Source: Caryophanales bacterium UBA6985 | GTDB taxonomy: Bacteria; Bacillota_I; Bacilli_A; RF39; UBA660 | Assembly (NCBI GenBank): GCA_002450035.1 | Contig: DJYF01000006.1 | Coordinates: forward strand, 1 to 42,027 | Direction: 5' to 3' | Length of the DNA: 42,027 nt | Shown here: in pieces, positions 1 through 7,578 of the stretch | Layout of the letters: each line of letters begins with the position of its first letter | Numbering within the stretch: the stretch's first letter is position 1 | Position numbers and translations under genes: made by a program | The notes under the pieces: generated by a model | Databases searched by the model: none | Told to the model about the DNA's origin: nothing | Seen by the model: only the letters and a program-made list of their open reading frames with translations

Positions 1-222
1 AGTATCTTCATTTCTTAAATAGAAAACTCCATTATTTCTCTTAGCAATTACATAGTCAACAACAACTGAATAAAAATTACCAATATGCATAAATCCAGTT
101 GGACTTGGAGCATATCTTGTTACAACAGTTCCTTCAGGTCTTTCAGGATACTTCTTTTCTAAATCTTCAATTGTTTCAGTAATATCGGGAAACATAAATT
201 CTGCTAAGTCTTTATTTGTCAT
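1..222 (-). CDS. gltX: Glutamyl-tRNA synthetase, N-terminal part (cut by window edge)
   Basis: Partial gene; the first 74 residues are inside the window and the rest lies beyond base 1. It charges tRNA-Glu with glutamate in the cytoplasm. The class I signature is visible as APSPTGFMHIGN at residues 38-49, where HIGN is the HIGH motif. The preceding MTNKDLAEFMFPDITETIED leader is the N-terminal extension seen in clostridial and related GltX proteins. The start is the ATG at 222, preceded by GAGGTG about 8 bases upstream. A good promoter (TTGATA, 17 bases, TATAAT) lies directly upstream, so the gene is independently transcribed. The KMSKS motif and anticodon-binding domain cannot be seen. A non-discriminating GltX that also charges tRNA-Gln cannot be excluded from this piece. 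Confidence 0.93.
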   Translation of the reverse strand, partial: MTNKDLAEFMFPDITETIEDLEKKYPERPEGTVVTRYAPSPTGFMHIGNFYSVVVDYVIAKRNNGVFYLRNEDT

Positions 223-244
223 GTTTTTTTCACCTCGTTTAATA

Positions 245-273
245 ATTATAATGTAAAAGGACTAAAATATCAA
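245..273 (-). promoter_or_regulatory. gltX promoter
   Basis: On the minus strand, -35 TTGATA (268-273) and -10 TATAAT (245-250) are separated by exactly 17 bases. The predicted start of transcription lies about 15-20 bases upstream of the gltX start codon. This is the best sigma-A type match to both boxes in the window. Confidence 0.75.
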
Positions 274-278
274 ACAAT

Positions 279-839
279 TTAACGCGCTTCTAGGCTTGTT
301 AATAAATAATTAAACCTTGCGTCAAATTCATTATCTTGTCCAGTTGTTTTATCTATACATTCATCTATTCTAAAATAGTTATTTCCTATTTTTTTATAAA
401 CAGTATATATTTGTAAATTATCTACTTCTGTAATTGTTTCATTTAAAGATAATTCACTTTCATATGTAGCACTACTAATTGGATTTATTTTTACATAACT
501 AGTACCTTTACTATCAGAAAATTCTACAGACGTATCACTTAAAGATTTAACTGTAAAAAATTCTTTATCATATTTAACTTGAAATCCAAAATGAGATTTA
601 TAAGTTTCTACATTAATAATAATATCTTCACCATTAACACTTATAACACCTTTTTCTTGGAATATAGTTGTAGTACTAGGTTTAGTTACTCTTACCTCAG
701 TTGCTTTTTCTTTTTCATTTTTTGCTTCATATTTTATTACTTTAGTATTGATAAGTATAAATACAGTTATAAGTATACATGCAACACATGTTGCTATAAC
801 ACTATAAATAATACTATTTTTAGACTCTTGTTTTTTCAT
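279..839 (-). CDS. Small single-pass anchored extracytoplasmic protein, unknown function
   Basis: 186 residues. A short basic N-terminus (MKKQESK) precedes one hydrophobic helix at about residues 10-31. There is no lipobox at a suitable place, so it is more likely a signal anchor than a lipoprotein. Residues 32-60 are charged and end in a short KPSTTT stalk. The remaining 125 residues are soluble and beta-rich by composition, with a single cysteine (DECIDK) in the outer part. I recognise no family. The start ATG at 839 has AGGTGA upstream. It lies 60 bases downstream of trpS, separated by the trpS terminator, so it probably has its own promoter in that gap. The Thr-rich stalk resembles those of other anchored proteins in this window. 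Confidence 0.7.
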   Translation of the reverse strand: MKKQESKNSIIYSVIATCVACILITVFILINTKVIKYEAKNEKEKATEVRVTKPSTTTIFQEKGVISVNGEDIIINVETYKSHFGFQVKYDKEFFTVKSLSDTSVEFSDSKGTSYVKINPISSATYESELSLNETITEVDNLQIYTVYKKIGNNYFRIDECIDKTTGQDNEFDARFNYLLTSLEAR

Positions 840-862
840 AACGTCACCTATAATAATTCTAT

Positions 863-891
863 AAAAAAACTAACGATTTCTCAATCATTAG
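863..891 (-). terminator. trpS terminator
   Basis: Minus-strand hairpin with arms CTAATGATT and AATCGTTAG (9 bp, one G-U pair) and a GAGA loop, followed by a run of seven T. It begins 8 bases after the trpS stop codon. Confidence 0.8.
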
Positions 892-899
892 TCTTATAT

Positions 900-1880
900 T
901 TATCTTCTAAATCCTAGTTTATCTTTAACAAAAGCATATTTTTCTTTTGCAAGAGCATTTACTCTTTCGATACCTTTATCAAGTATCTTATCAAGTTCAT
1001 CAGAATTTATATATTGATTATACTTATCTTGAATATCTCCTACTACCTTAACTACTAAATCTGCAACTTCTTTTTTAAAGTTACCATAGTTAGAATCTTT
1101 AAACTTATCAACTACATTTTCAATAGTATCATTTGTTAAAGCTGCATATATAGTAAGTAAATTAGAAATACCTGGTTGATTTTCTAAATCATAATTAATA
1201 CTTCCTACTGAATCAGTAGTAGCACCCATAATCTTCTTTCTAATTACTTCTAAATCATCTAGTAAGAATATTACTCCTTTAGGATTTTCAGCACTCTTAC
1301 TCATCTTCTTAGTAGGATCTACTAAATCAGTAATCTTAGTACCAGTTTCTTTTATAATTGGTTCAGGTACTTTAAACATATCACCATATTTATTATTCAT
1401 TCTAATAGCAATATCACGAGCAAGTTCTACATGTTGTTTTTGATCAATACCAACTGGTACATAATCAGCATCATACATTAAGATATCTGCTGCCATCAAA
1501 ACAGGATAAGTAAATAATCCTGAAGTAAAGTTTTCATTCTTTTTACTCTTTTCCTTGAATTGATGCATTCTAGATAATTCTCCAAAATAAGCATTACATT
1601 CTAAAAGCCAACTTAGGTTTGCATGATAAAGGTTTTCTGATTGAATAAATATAGTATTCTTATCTTTATCAAGTCCACAAGCTAAATATAAAGCTAATAA
1701 ATTTTTAGTGTTTTTTTCTAATGTTTCATTATTACCAGCTACAGTAATAGCATGTAAGTCAGCAATAAATATAATTGATTCATATTTGTCCTGGTATTCA
1801 ACCATCTGCTTAATAGCACCGATATAATTACCAAGTGTTATTGAACCAGTAGGCTGTAATCCTGTAAGCATTCTTTCCAT
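900..1880 (-). CDS. trpS: Tryptophanyl-tRNA synthetase
   Basis: 326 residues, the usual length for bacterial TrpRS. It activates tryptophan and charges tRNA-Trp in the cytoplasm. The class I motifs are visible: GLQPTGSITLGNY at 7-19 holds the TxGN form of HIGH, and KKMSKSAENP at 191-200 is the KMSKS loop. The AADILMYDADYVPVG segment (130-144) and GIDQKQHVELARDIA are typical of the tryptophan pocket and dimer region. The start ATG at 1880 has AAGGAG 7 bases upstream. The gene is divergent from the hypothetical pair beginning at 1978. I saw no T-box leader: the intergenic space is only 97 bases and lacks long stem structures, so tryptophan control at this point is not supported. Confidence 0.97.
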   Translation of the reverse strand: MERMLTGLQPTGSITLGNYIGAIKQMVEYQDKYESIIFIADLHAITVAGNNETLEKNTKNLLALYLACGLDKDKNTIFIQSENLYHANLSWLLECNAYFGELSRMHQFKEKSKKNENFTSGLFTYPVLMAADILMYDADYVPVGIDQKQHVELARDIAIRMNNKYGDMFKVPEPIIKETGTKITDLVDPTKKMSKSAENPKGVIFLLDDLEVIRKKIMGATTDSVGSINYDLENQPGISNLLTIYAALTNDTIENVVDKFKDSNYGNFKKEVADLVVKVVGDIQDKYNQYINSDELDKILDKGIERVNALAKEKYAFVKDKLGFRR

Positions 1881-1947
1881 TGGCTTTCTCCTTCTTTCTT
1901 TTTATAGGAATATAATAACACAAAAATGATTTTATTTATAGTAAATA

Positions 1948-1956
1948 TGATATAAT
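1948..1956 (+). promoter_or_regulatory. Promoter -10 region for the hypothetical pair at 1978-3483
   Basis: TGATATAAT is an extended -10 box (TGn plus TATAAT at 1951-1956) located 21 bases before the start codon. The -35 region (about 1928-1933) is poor, as is common with extended -10 promoters. Confidence 0.55.
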
Positions 1957-1977
1957 ACACACTAATAAGGGAGATAA

Positions 1978-2679
1978 ATGTGTATGAAAGAAAAAACAAA
2001 TTCAGATAAAATATACGGAATGTATAAAGAAGAAGAAACTAAGAATAAAGAATTAAGAGATAAAGTAAATTCATTTCAAAGATTCTATGAATTTAAAGAG
2101 TTTAGAGATGTAGTTACTAGATGTTATAATTCAGAAATAAATTATATTCGTTTTTGTAACAATAACAATATAAAATTTGATGATCCAGATGTCTTACCTA
2201 TATATGAAGCATATCATGTATATGTATATAGAATGTATGAAAAAGCCTCATATGAATTATCAAGATATCTAGAAGAAAGAAATATGATTTTTCTTGGAAA
2301 AGAACTTACTTTAAAAGAAAAAATAAAAAGAATATTATCAATAAGTAATACAAGAGAGTTTTATTTACCTATTCAAAATCATGTAGATAATTACGAAAGA
2401 ATAGCTGATGAAATTATTGAAATAGATGTAAAAAGAGACATTAAAGATATCATAGCTACTTATATTAATAATATATTTGATTCATTTAAAAACTTCACTG
2501 GAAATGAAGAACAAGCAGATTATATGTTTAAAACTTTCATGAACCAAGCAAGACCTGCTTTAACTGAAGCGCTTGTTAAGTTAAAATTATACGATGGTAT
2601 TAAAACTATAGATGAAGAAGTTATTAAATTAACAACTAAAAATAAGGAAGATAAATCACGTTCAAGAATTAAAAAATAG
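1978..2679 (+). CDS. Hypothetical cytoplasmic helical protein, first of two tandem paralogues
   Basis: 233 residues, no signal peptide or membrane segment, highly charged and probably alpha-helical, with a Lys/Arg-rich C-terminus (KSRSRIKK). I recognise no family. Residues about 40-105 align with residues about 38-105 of the next gene. Shared positions are an aromatic followed by K-[DE], then [TI]RC-x-N, then a Y/F-rich stretch, an N-[IL]-[KN]-[FY] segment and a conserved helix with Y/F residues. The two are therefore divergent tandem duplicates. The start is ambiguous: ATG at 1978 sits 4 bases after AGGGAG and a second in-frame ATG at 1984 sits 10 bases after it. The gene lies 21 bases upstream of its paralogue in an evident two-gene operon. 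Confidence 0.75.
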   Translation: MCMKEKTNSDKIYGMYKEEETKNKELRDKVNSFQRFYEFKEFRDVVTRCYNSEINYIRFCNNNNIKFDDPDVLPIYEAYHVYVYRMYEKASYELSRYLEERNMIFLGKELTLKEKIKRILSISNTREFYLPIQNHVDNYERIADEIIEIDVKRDIKDIIATYINNIFDSFKNFTGNEEQADYMFKTFMNQARPALTEALVKLKLYDGIKTIDEEVIKLTTKNKEDKSRSRIKK

Positions 2680-2700
2680 AATTATCTTAAAGGTGTAAAA

Positions 2701-3483
2701 ATGGAAAAAGTAACAAAAGAAAATTATCAAGAACACGTAGCATCTTTTTATAAACCATATCAAGAAGAATGCATGAATCTAATTAGTTCATTAAATAGTA
2801 CAGTAAACCTACATGGTTATAAAGATATACCAGATATAACAATACGTTGTTTAAACGCTAATACAAGAGCTGTAAAGTATTTTAAAAAGTTTAACTTAAA
2901 CTATTATGATCATAGTCAAACTAATATAGATAGACCCATCATGGATGCAGTTGAATGTTTTCTATTTGAAAGTATGATTGAAGGAAAACTATTTCTTTCT
3001 AGCTATGTTAGAGAAATGGATAAAATATCCTTAAAAATTCTTAATTCACCTAGATTTAAAATAAATAAGAAATTTGGAAAACAAATAGTAAAATTAACTG
3101 GTAATCCACCAGATTATTCTAAATACTATACTGACCTATCTCCTTACATGGATGCATATTTAAGTTATGTAAAAGACATGACCGAGTTTGAAATAGAAGA
3201 AAAAATAGAAGATGTATTATCATACTATTTACCTTTTTATTATAATAAAATATTAAAAACAAAATATGATGAAGACGCTGCTGTTAACTTACTTATTGCT
3301 AATAGACTTTTCATGAGTCGTGTATATTGTATTAATAATTCCTTAAATAAAATTGGAAGACAAGACTTGGTTCCCAAAACACTAAGTGAAGCAGAAAAAC
3401 TCATGAGAGAAAAACTTGAAGAAGAAGAAAATAAATATAATAAAGAACAAGCTGAAAACAAGAAAAAAAATAGAACAAAATAA
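2701..3483 (+). CDS. Hypothetical cytoplasmic helical protein, second tandem paralogue
   Basis: 260 residues, soluble and charged, with a strongly Glu/Lys-rich C-terminal coil (about residues 225-260) ending in KKKNRTK. The IRCLNANTRAVKYF segment (about 47-60) matches TRCYNSEINYIRF in the upstream gene, showing common ancestry at low identity. AAAGGTG lies about 6 bases before the ATG. A strong hairpin terminator starts 3 bases after the stop. No enzyme motif is visible. The basic tails of both proteins would be compatible with nucleic acid or ribosome contact, but that is only a guess. Function unknown. Confidence 0.75.
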   Translation: MEKVTKENYQEHVASFYKPYQEECMNLISSLNSTVNLHGYKDIPDITIRCLNANTRAVKYFKKFNLNYYDHSQTNIDRPIMDAVECFLFESMIEGKLFLSSYVREMDKISLKILNSPRFKINKKFGKQIVKLTGNPPDYSKYYTDLSPYMDAYLSYVKDMTEFEIEEKIEDVLSYYLPFYYNKILKTKYDEDAAVNLLIANRLFMSRVYCINNSLNKIGRQDLVPKTLSEAEKLMREKLEEEENKYNKEQAENKKKNRTK

Positions 3484-3486
3484 AAT

Positions 3487-3514
3487 AAACCTAGTTAAAA
3501 TTTAACTAGGTTTT
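3487..3514. terminator. Bidirectional terminator between convergent genes
   Basis: Nearly perfect palindrome with arms AAACCTAGTTAAA and TTTAACTAGGTTT. It is T-rich on the 3' side in both directions, so it serves the plus-strand pair ending at 3483 and the minus-strand ORF ending at 3520. Confidence 0.85.
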
Positions 3515-3519
3515 ATTTT

Positions 3520-3708
3520 TTAAACATTTAATCTTCTTATTTTTTCTCTTTCACGTTTAACATCTATTTTATCAGTTAAACCTAACTTATCAATTGCACT
3601 ATCAAAATCTTCTACAAGATCATAACCGCTTATTCCCATTGAACTTGGTTGATCAAAATATAAATCTTTTTTATCTAATCCAAGTAAATCAAACAATTTT
3701 TTAGACAC
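3520..3708 (-). CDS. Small hypothetical protein downstream of the cysteine desulfurase, start uncertain
   Basis: About 62 residues. The composition looks like a real acidic/basic small protein (LFDLLGLDKKDLYFDQPSSM near the start, REREKIRRLN at the end). I know no family for it. The start is a problem: the only upstream candidate is GTG at 3708, with no Shine-Dalgarno sequence. An in-frame TAA lies a little upstream, with no ATG between. The ORF begins 25 bases after the cysteine desulfurase stop and ends just before a strong terminator, so it may be read by translational coupling. It could also be a decayed gene. Medium-low confidence that it is translated as drawn. Confidence 0.45.
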   Translation of the reverse strand: MSKKLFDLLGLDKKDLYFDQPSSMGISGYDLVEDFDSAIDKLGLTDKIDVKREREKIRRLNV

Positions 3709-3733
3709 TAAAAAAGAAACATTTTCATGTTTC

Positions 3734-4858
3734 TTATTTAACTTTGTTTAATTCATCATAATGCTTATCAAAACTAGTTAAAAAATCATTTATTTCACTT
3801 GGAAGTGTTAAATGACTAAAGCTAATTCTAATAGAAGTAGTACTTCTTTTTTCATCATGGTACATTGCTTCTATTGAAGCACTTGGTTTACCACTAGCAC
3901 ATGCCGTATTACTTGAAACATATACTTCATCTTTTTCTAAAGCATGTAGGAATGTTTCAGGTTTAATAGTCATTAAACTAACATTTAAAATATGAGGAAT
4001 ACAGTATTTAGAACTGTTAATTTTAACACCTGAATAATCACTTAAGTGATCTATTACTTTTTCTCTATATTTTCTAACCATTTCTTCTTTTTTAGGTAAA
4101 TCTTTTAAAGCAAGTCTAAGTGCTTTAGCAAAAGATACTACTAAAGGAAGAGGAACAGTTCCAGGTTTAAGTTCTCCATCATGAGCTCCGTATAGAATTG
4201 GAGTTAATCTTAAATTCTTATTAAAATATAATAAACCAATTCCTGTTGGGCCATATATCTTATTACTTGAAATAGTTGCCATATCAACATCACTTACAGA
4301 CATTGCAACTTTTCCAATTGCTTGAGTCATATCTGAATGGAATATTACATTAGGATTATTTTTCTTAATTACTTGTCTAATAGTCTTAAGTGGTTGTCTT
4401 GCTCCTGTTTCAGAGTTTACAGCACTTATACTAACAAGTATAGTATCATTTTTAACTTTATTCTTTAAGTCATCAAAATCAACTAATCCTTCACTTGTAA
4501 CATCAACATAATCAATGATGAATCCAGCTCTTTCTAAATGTTTACAAATACCTATCATAGAAGGATGTTCTAATTTAGAAACACATATTCTTTTACCATA
4601 TCTTTGATATGTTAAACAAGCTCCCATGATAGCAATATTATTTGCTTCGCTTGAACCACTTGTATAAATAAATTCACTCTTATCAATATTAAGTAGTTCA
4701 GCAATTTGAGAATTAGCATTTTCTAATAATTCTCTAGATTTTGCTCCATAACTATGTAGGCTTTCAGGATTACCATAGAAATCTTCTGTAACTTTATTAT
4801 AACTGTCTAATACTTCAGGTAAAACTGGAGTTGCAGCTGCATAATCTAAATAAACCAT
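3734..4858 (-). CDS. Cysteine desulfurase, NifS/IscS-like (PLP enzyme)
   Basis: 374 residues, class V aminotransferase fold. It removes sulfur from cysteine as a protein-bound persulfide for Fe-S clusters or tRNA thiolation. Seen in the sequence: LDYAAATP at 4-11, TSGSSEANN at 66-74, the stacking His in EHPS (H98), NSETG at 148-152, HSDMTQ at 174-179, the PLP lysine in SSNKIYGPTG (K200) and the persulfide cysteine in SSNTACASGKP (C320). Two positions differ from the usual SxHK-xxGPKG: Asn replaces the His before the lysine and Thr replaces the second Lys. AGGAGG lies 5 bases before the ATG and 12 bases separate it from ezrA. The ezrA-desulfurase order is the same as in Bacillus, where a tRNA thiolation gene (thiI) follows; thiI is not present here. 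Confidence 0.92.
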   Translation of the reverse strand: MVYLDYAAATPVLPEVLDSYNKVTEDFYGNPESLHSYGAKSRELLENANSQIAELLNIDKSEFIYTSGSSEANNIAIMGACLTYQRYGKRICVSKLEHPSMIGICKHLERAGFIIDYVDVTSEGLVDFDDLKNKVKNDTILVSISAVNSETGARQPLKTIRQVIKKNNPNVIFHSDMTQAIGKVAMSVSDVDMATISSNKIYGPTGIGLLYFNKNLRLTPILYGAHDGELKPGTVPLPLVVSFAKALRLALKDLPKKEEMVRKYREKVIDHLSDYSGVKINSSKYCIPHILNVSLMTIKPETFLHALEKDEVYVSSNTACASGKPSASIEAMYHDEKRSTTSIRISFSHLTLPSEINDFLTSFDKHYDELNKVK

Positions 4859-4869
4859 TTTAAACCTCC

Positions 4870-6603
4870 TTATTTAACATTTTCATTTCTATAAGCTTCA
4901 AGTAATCTTTGTTGAATACCAGGTTCAACTACATTTATAGATTTAATAGCTTCAGTTAAAGATGCATTAAACTCTCCCTTGAAGAATAGTCTTTCAGCTT
5001 TAGCAAGACCATTATCAATTGAAGAATTAATTGCTCTATATCTATTACCATAAACTATAGCACTTTCAGCCATAGATGCTGTCTTAACAATATTAACAGA
5101 GTTTTGTACTACTTTTAAAGACAAATCTCTAGCATTATCTACTCTAGTATTTAAACTTTCAATCTTAATAGGTTTCTTTTCAAGTTCAATTGCCATTTCT
5201 TTTAATGCATCAACAGCTTCACCATATTCTACCAAATAATCCTTAGGAATAACAGGTAATTTATATGAAAGCATGTGTTCTCTTGCTTGTCTCATTAAGT
5301 TCTTTATTTCTTCTTTTTGTTCAATAGCTCTTACTTCATCTTCATGATAACTACCAAGACTTTGAATAGTATATGTTAGTTTATCATTAATTTTATTTAA
5401 TCTTTCATTAATATATTCCATTTCTTTAGTTAGTTTAGAATAAGCAGTATTCTTTTCTCTATACTTAGTCATAACTGATTCATAGTCAGACTCACATCTA
5501 TCTGTTTCTTTAGATAAATCAGTTATAACTTTAACTTCTTCATCACTTAAATCATAGGAATATTTCATATTAGGAATACTTGAAGATAACTTTTGAATAA
5601 TCTTTTTAATTCTTCTTGCTCTTAGTATTACTGATCTTATGTATTCATCAAACATCTTTTTAGCTATTTTTTCTTTATCAAAGTCAGCATATAATTTATC
5701 AAAATAATCTAGTATTGTTCTAAGTTCAAATATTGAATCTTCTAGATTTAATACTTTTAATCTATCAAATACATCTGCAACTTTCTTTTCAGATTCACTT
5801 ATATTATAATCTAGTTTTAAATATTCAAGATTATAACCATCCGCAATCATCTTTTGACTAACCTTATGAATATCTTCTATTCTCTTAGGTATCATTTCAG
5901 TACCCATTAGTATTATAGATGGTGCTTCTTCAATAACTATTTTTAAGTTACCAATTGTATCATCTAAAGCTTTAACAATTTTACCAACTTCTTGATAAAC
6001 ATTATTTTGCATAGCAAGTTCAAATGCACTAAATAATTTATCTACATTTTCAAATTGTAATTCAAGTGGATTTTGAATCATAGCATAATCAGCTTTATCA
6101 TTATTGTTATATTGTAAGAATATAGTTCTATATTCAGTTTTTAACTTAGTAACTATTTCTCTATTCTTTTGTTCTGATAAAGTAATTTCTTTAATAGAAT
6201 TAAGTAAGTTAATTGCTCTAGCTTTAACAACAAATATATCAAATTCAATTAAAGCAAGTCTTTCATTTATTATTTCATTTGAGTCAGTCTTAATTAACTC
6301 TTCAGCACTAATAAGTTCATCAGTTATCTTAGGAACATCTTCATCTTTTATTTGTTTAAATAAACTCTTCCAATAATTATATTTTTCTCTTAAATCATCG
6401 TTATTTATTAATGATTCTACTTTATTAAGTTCAGATAAAATAGAACCACTTATTATTAAATTTTTATCTCTTTCAAGATTAGTTAAAGTGTCTTCAAATT
6501 GTCTTTTAATCTTTTTTCTAGTCACAAGTATAGAAACTATAATTGTAACAATACAAATGACAATATAAATAACCATTATTAAACGTCCAATATTACCATT
6601 CAT
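4870..6603 (-). CDS. ezrA: Septation ring formation regulator EzrA
   Basis: 577 residues from the preferred start. EzrA is a membrane-anchored spectrin-like coiled-coil protein that limits FtsZ ring assembly and links it to cell wall synthesis. The N-terminus is a single transmembrane helix (about 7-27) followed by a basic stop (TRKKIKR), then some 540 residues of heptad-rich helix. Size and layout match Bacillus EzrA (562 residues). The open frame reaches back to a GTG at 6612, but that codon abuts the AAGGAG site. The ATG at 6603 is 8 bases from AAGGAG and is taken as the start. An extended -10 promoter lies at 6627-6635. The cysteine desulfurase follows after 12 bases, so the two form an operon. 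Confidence 0.93.
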   Translation of the reverse strand: MNGNIGRLIMVIYIVICIVTIIVSILVTRKKIKRQFEDTLTNLERDKNLIISGSILSELNKVESLINNDDLREKYNYWKSLFKQIKDEDVPKITDELISAEELIKTDSNEIINERLALIEFDIFVVKARAINLLNSIKEITLSEQKNREIVTKLKTEYRTIFLQYNNNDKADYAMIQNPLELQFENVDKLFSAFELAMQNNVYQEVGKIVKALDDTIGNLKIVIEEAPSIILMGTEMIPKRIEDIHKVSQKMIADGYNLEYLKLDYNISESEKKVADVFDRLKVLNLEDSIFELRTILDYFDKLYADFDKEKIAKKMFDEYIRSVILRARRIKKIIQKLSSSIPNMKYSYDLSDEEVKVITDLSKETDRCESDYESVMTKYREKNTAYSKLTKEMEYINERLNKINDKLTYTIQSLGSYHEDEVRAIEQKEEIKNLMRQAREHMLSYKLPVIPKDYLVEYGEAVDALKEMAIELEKKPIKIESLNTRVDNARDLSLKVVQNSVNIVKTASMAESAIVYGNRYRAINSSIDNGLAKAERLFFKGEFNASLTEAIKSINVVEPGIQQRLLEAYRNENVK

Positions 6604-6626
6604 TTTAGACACTCCTTACCTTCTAC

Positions 6627-6635
6627 ATTATAACA
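6627..6635 (-). promoter_or_regulatory. ezrA promoter -10 (extended)
   Basis: Minus-strand TGTTATAAT, a TGn-extended -10 box, located 24 bases upstream of the ezrA ATG at 6603. It lies between the mutM terminator and the ezrA ribosome site. The -35 region is not recognisable. Confidence 0.6.
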
Positions 6636-6652
6636 TAGATAAGGTACATAAT

Positions 6653-6686
6653 AAAAGTAGAGTTAACTCGTTGTAACTCTACTTTT
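6653..6686 (-). terminator. mutM terminator overlapping its stop codon
   Basis: 13 bp perfect stem (AAAAGTAGAGTTA with TAACTCTACTTTT) and an 8-base loop, followed by TTATTATG. The mutM stop codon TAG (6679-6681) lies within the first arm of the RNA hairpin. Confidence 0.88.
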
Positions 6687-7497
6687 GACATACTTTACAA
6701 TAGTATGTTCCTCTTCCTCCAACCCTTGTCTTTATTATTGGATTACCACACTTTTTACAAGGAACTCCTTCTTTAGTATGAACCATTAAAAAGTTTTGAA
6801 ATTCTCCTTTTACTCCAAGTTCAGATGTATAACTTCTAATAGTTGTTCCTTTAAGACGTGTTGCTTCTTTTATAATACGTGATCCTTCTTCTTTTATTCT
6901 TTCACATTCATCTATTGTTATTGAGTTTCCTTTTCTTGTAGGAAGAATACCACTTGCAAAAAGAACTTCATCTACATATATATTACCAAGACCATTTATA
7001 ATTGTTTGATCTAATAATAATTCTTTAATAGTATGTTTACTTCCATGTATTTTCTCATATATATATTCTTTAGTTAAAGAATCATTATCAGGTTCTATTC
7101 CTAGTTTACTAATCTCATTTAACTTTAAGGCATCTTTTGTTTTGACAAGCATCATTACTCCAAATTTACGTACATCTTTATATCTTAAATCATAATCATT
7201 ATCAAGTCTAAAAATAATGTGCTCATGTTTTTCTACTATATCACTTGATGGTCTATAGTTATATTTTCCTTCCATTCTTAAATGACTTACAAATGAGTAT
7301 TCACCTAAATCAAATATTAACCATTTACCAACAGTTCTAATATCTTTAAAAGTTTTACCTATTAAAGTATTTTTAAATTCACTCTTATCAGTCTTTATAA
7401 TATCATCATAAGAGTATTCTATATCTTTAATTGTTCTACCAATTATTTTATTCTTTAAAGCAGTTTTTACTGTTCTTACTTCTGCTATTTCAGGCAT
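6679..7497 (-). CDS. mutM: Formamidopyrimidine-DNA glycosylase (Fpg)
   Basis: 272 residues, normal size. It excises 8-oxoguanine and ring-opened purines and nicks the strand by beta,delta-elimination. The mature N-terminal proline nucleophile and catalytic Glu are seen in MPEIAEV. The C-terminal zinc finger is complete, with Cys at about 247, 250, 267 and 270 and the VGGRGTYYC segment that includes the DNA-binding Arg. The frame extends to a GTG three codons upstream, but the enzyme needs Pro directly after Met, which fixes the start at the ATG (7497). AAGGAAG precedes it. An extended -10 box lies at 7521-7529. In many Firmicutes mutM follows polA directly; here three unrelated genes stand between them. 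Confidence 0.95.
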   Translation of the reverse strand: MPEIAEVRTVKTALKNKIIGRTIKDIEYSYDDIIKTDKSEFKNTLIGKTFKDIRTVGKWLIFDLGEYSFVSHLRMEGKYNYRPSSDIVEKHEHIIFRLDNDYDLRYKDVRKFGVMMLVKTKDALKLNEISKLGIEPDNDSLTKEYIYEKIHGSKHTIKELLLDQTIINGLGNIYVDEVLFASGILPTRKGNSITIDECERIKEEGSRIIKEATRLKGTTIRSYTSELGVKGEFQNFLMVHTKEGVPCKKCGNPIIKTRVGGRGTYYCKVCQK

Positions 7498-7520
7498 AGT
7501 TAACACTTCCTTTAGAAAAT

Positions 7521-7529
7521 ATTATAGCA
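7521..7529 (-). promoter_or_regulatory. mutM promoter -10 (extended)
   Basis: Minus-strand TGCTATAAT lies 23 bases upstream of the mutM start and just after the terminator of the upstream prepilin-like gene. The -35 position would fall in the terminator hairpin, so recognition probably depends on the extended -10. Confidence 0.6.
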
Positions 7530-7533
7530 TAAT

Positions 7534-7559
7534 AAAAATGCATTTTTTTATGCATTTTT
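7534..7559 (-). terminator. Terminator of the first prepilin-like gene
   Basis: Inverted repeat AAAAATGCAT / ATGCATTTTT with a 6-base loop, beginning 19 bases after the stop codon. It is symmetrical, so it could also act on the other strand. Confidence 0.6.
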
Positions 7560-7578
7560 AATTACCTCAATTTTTTAA

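Noticed and set aside
1881..1977. T-box or attenuator upstream of trpS
   Set aside because: The gap is only 97 bases and shows no antiterminator or T-box consensus.
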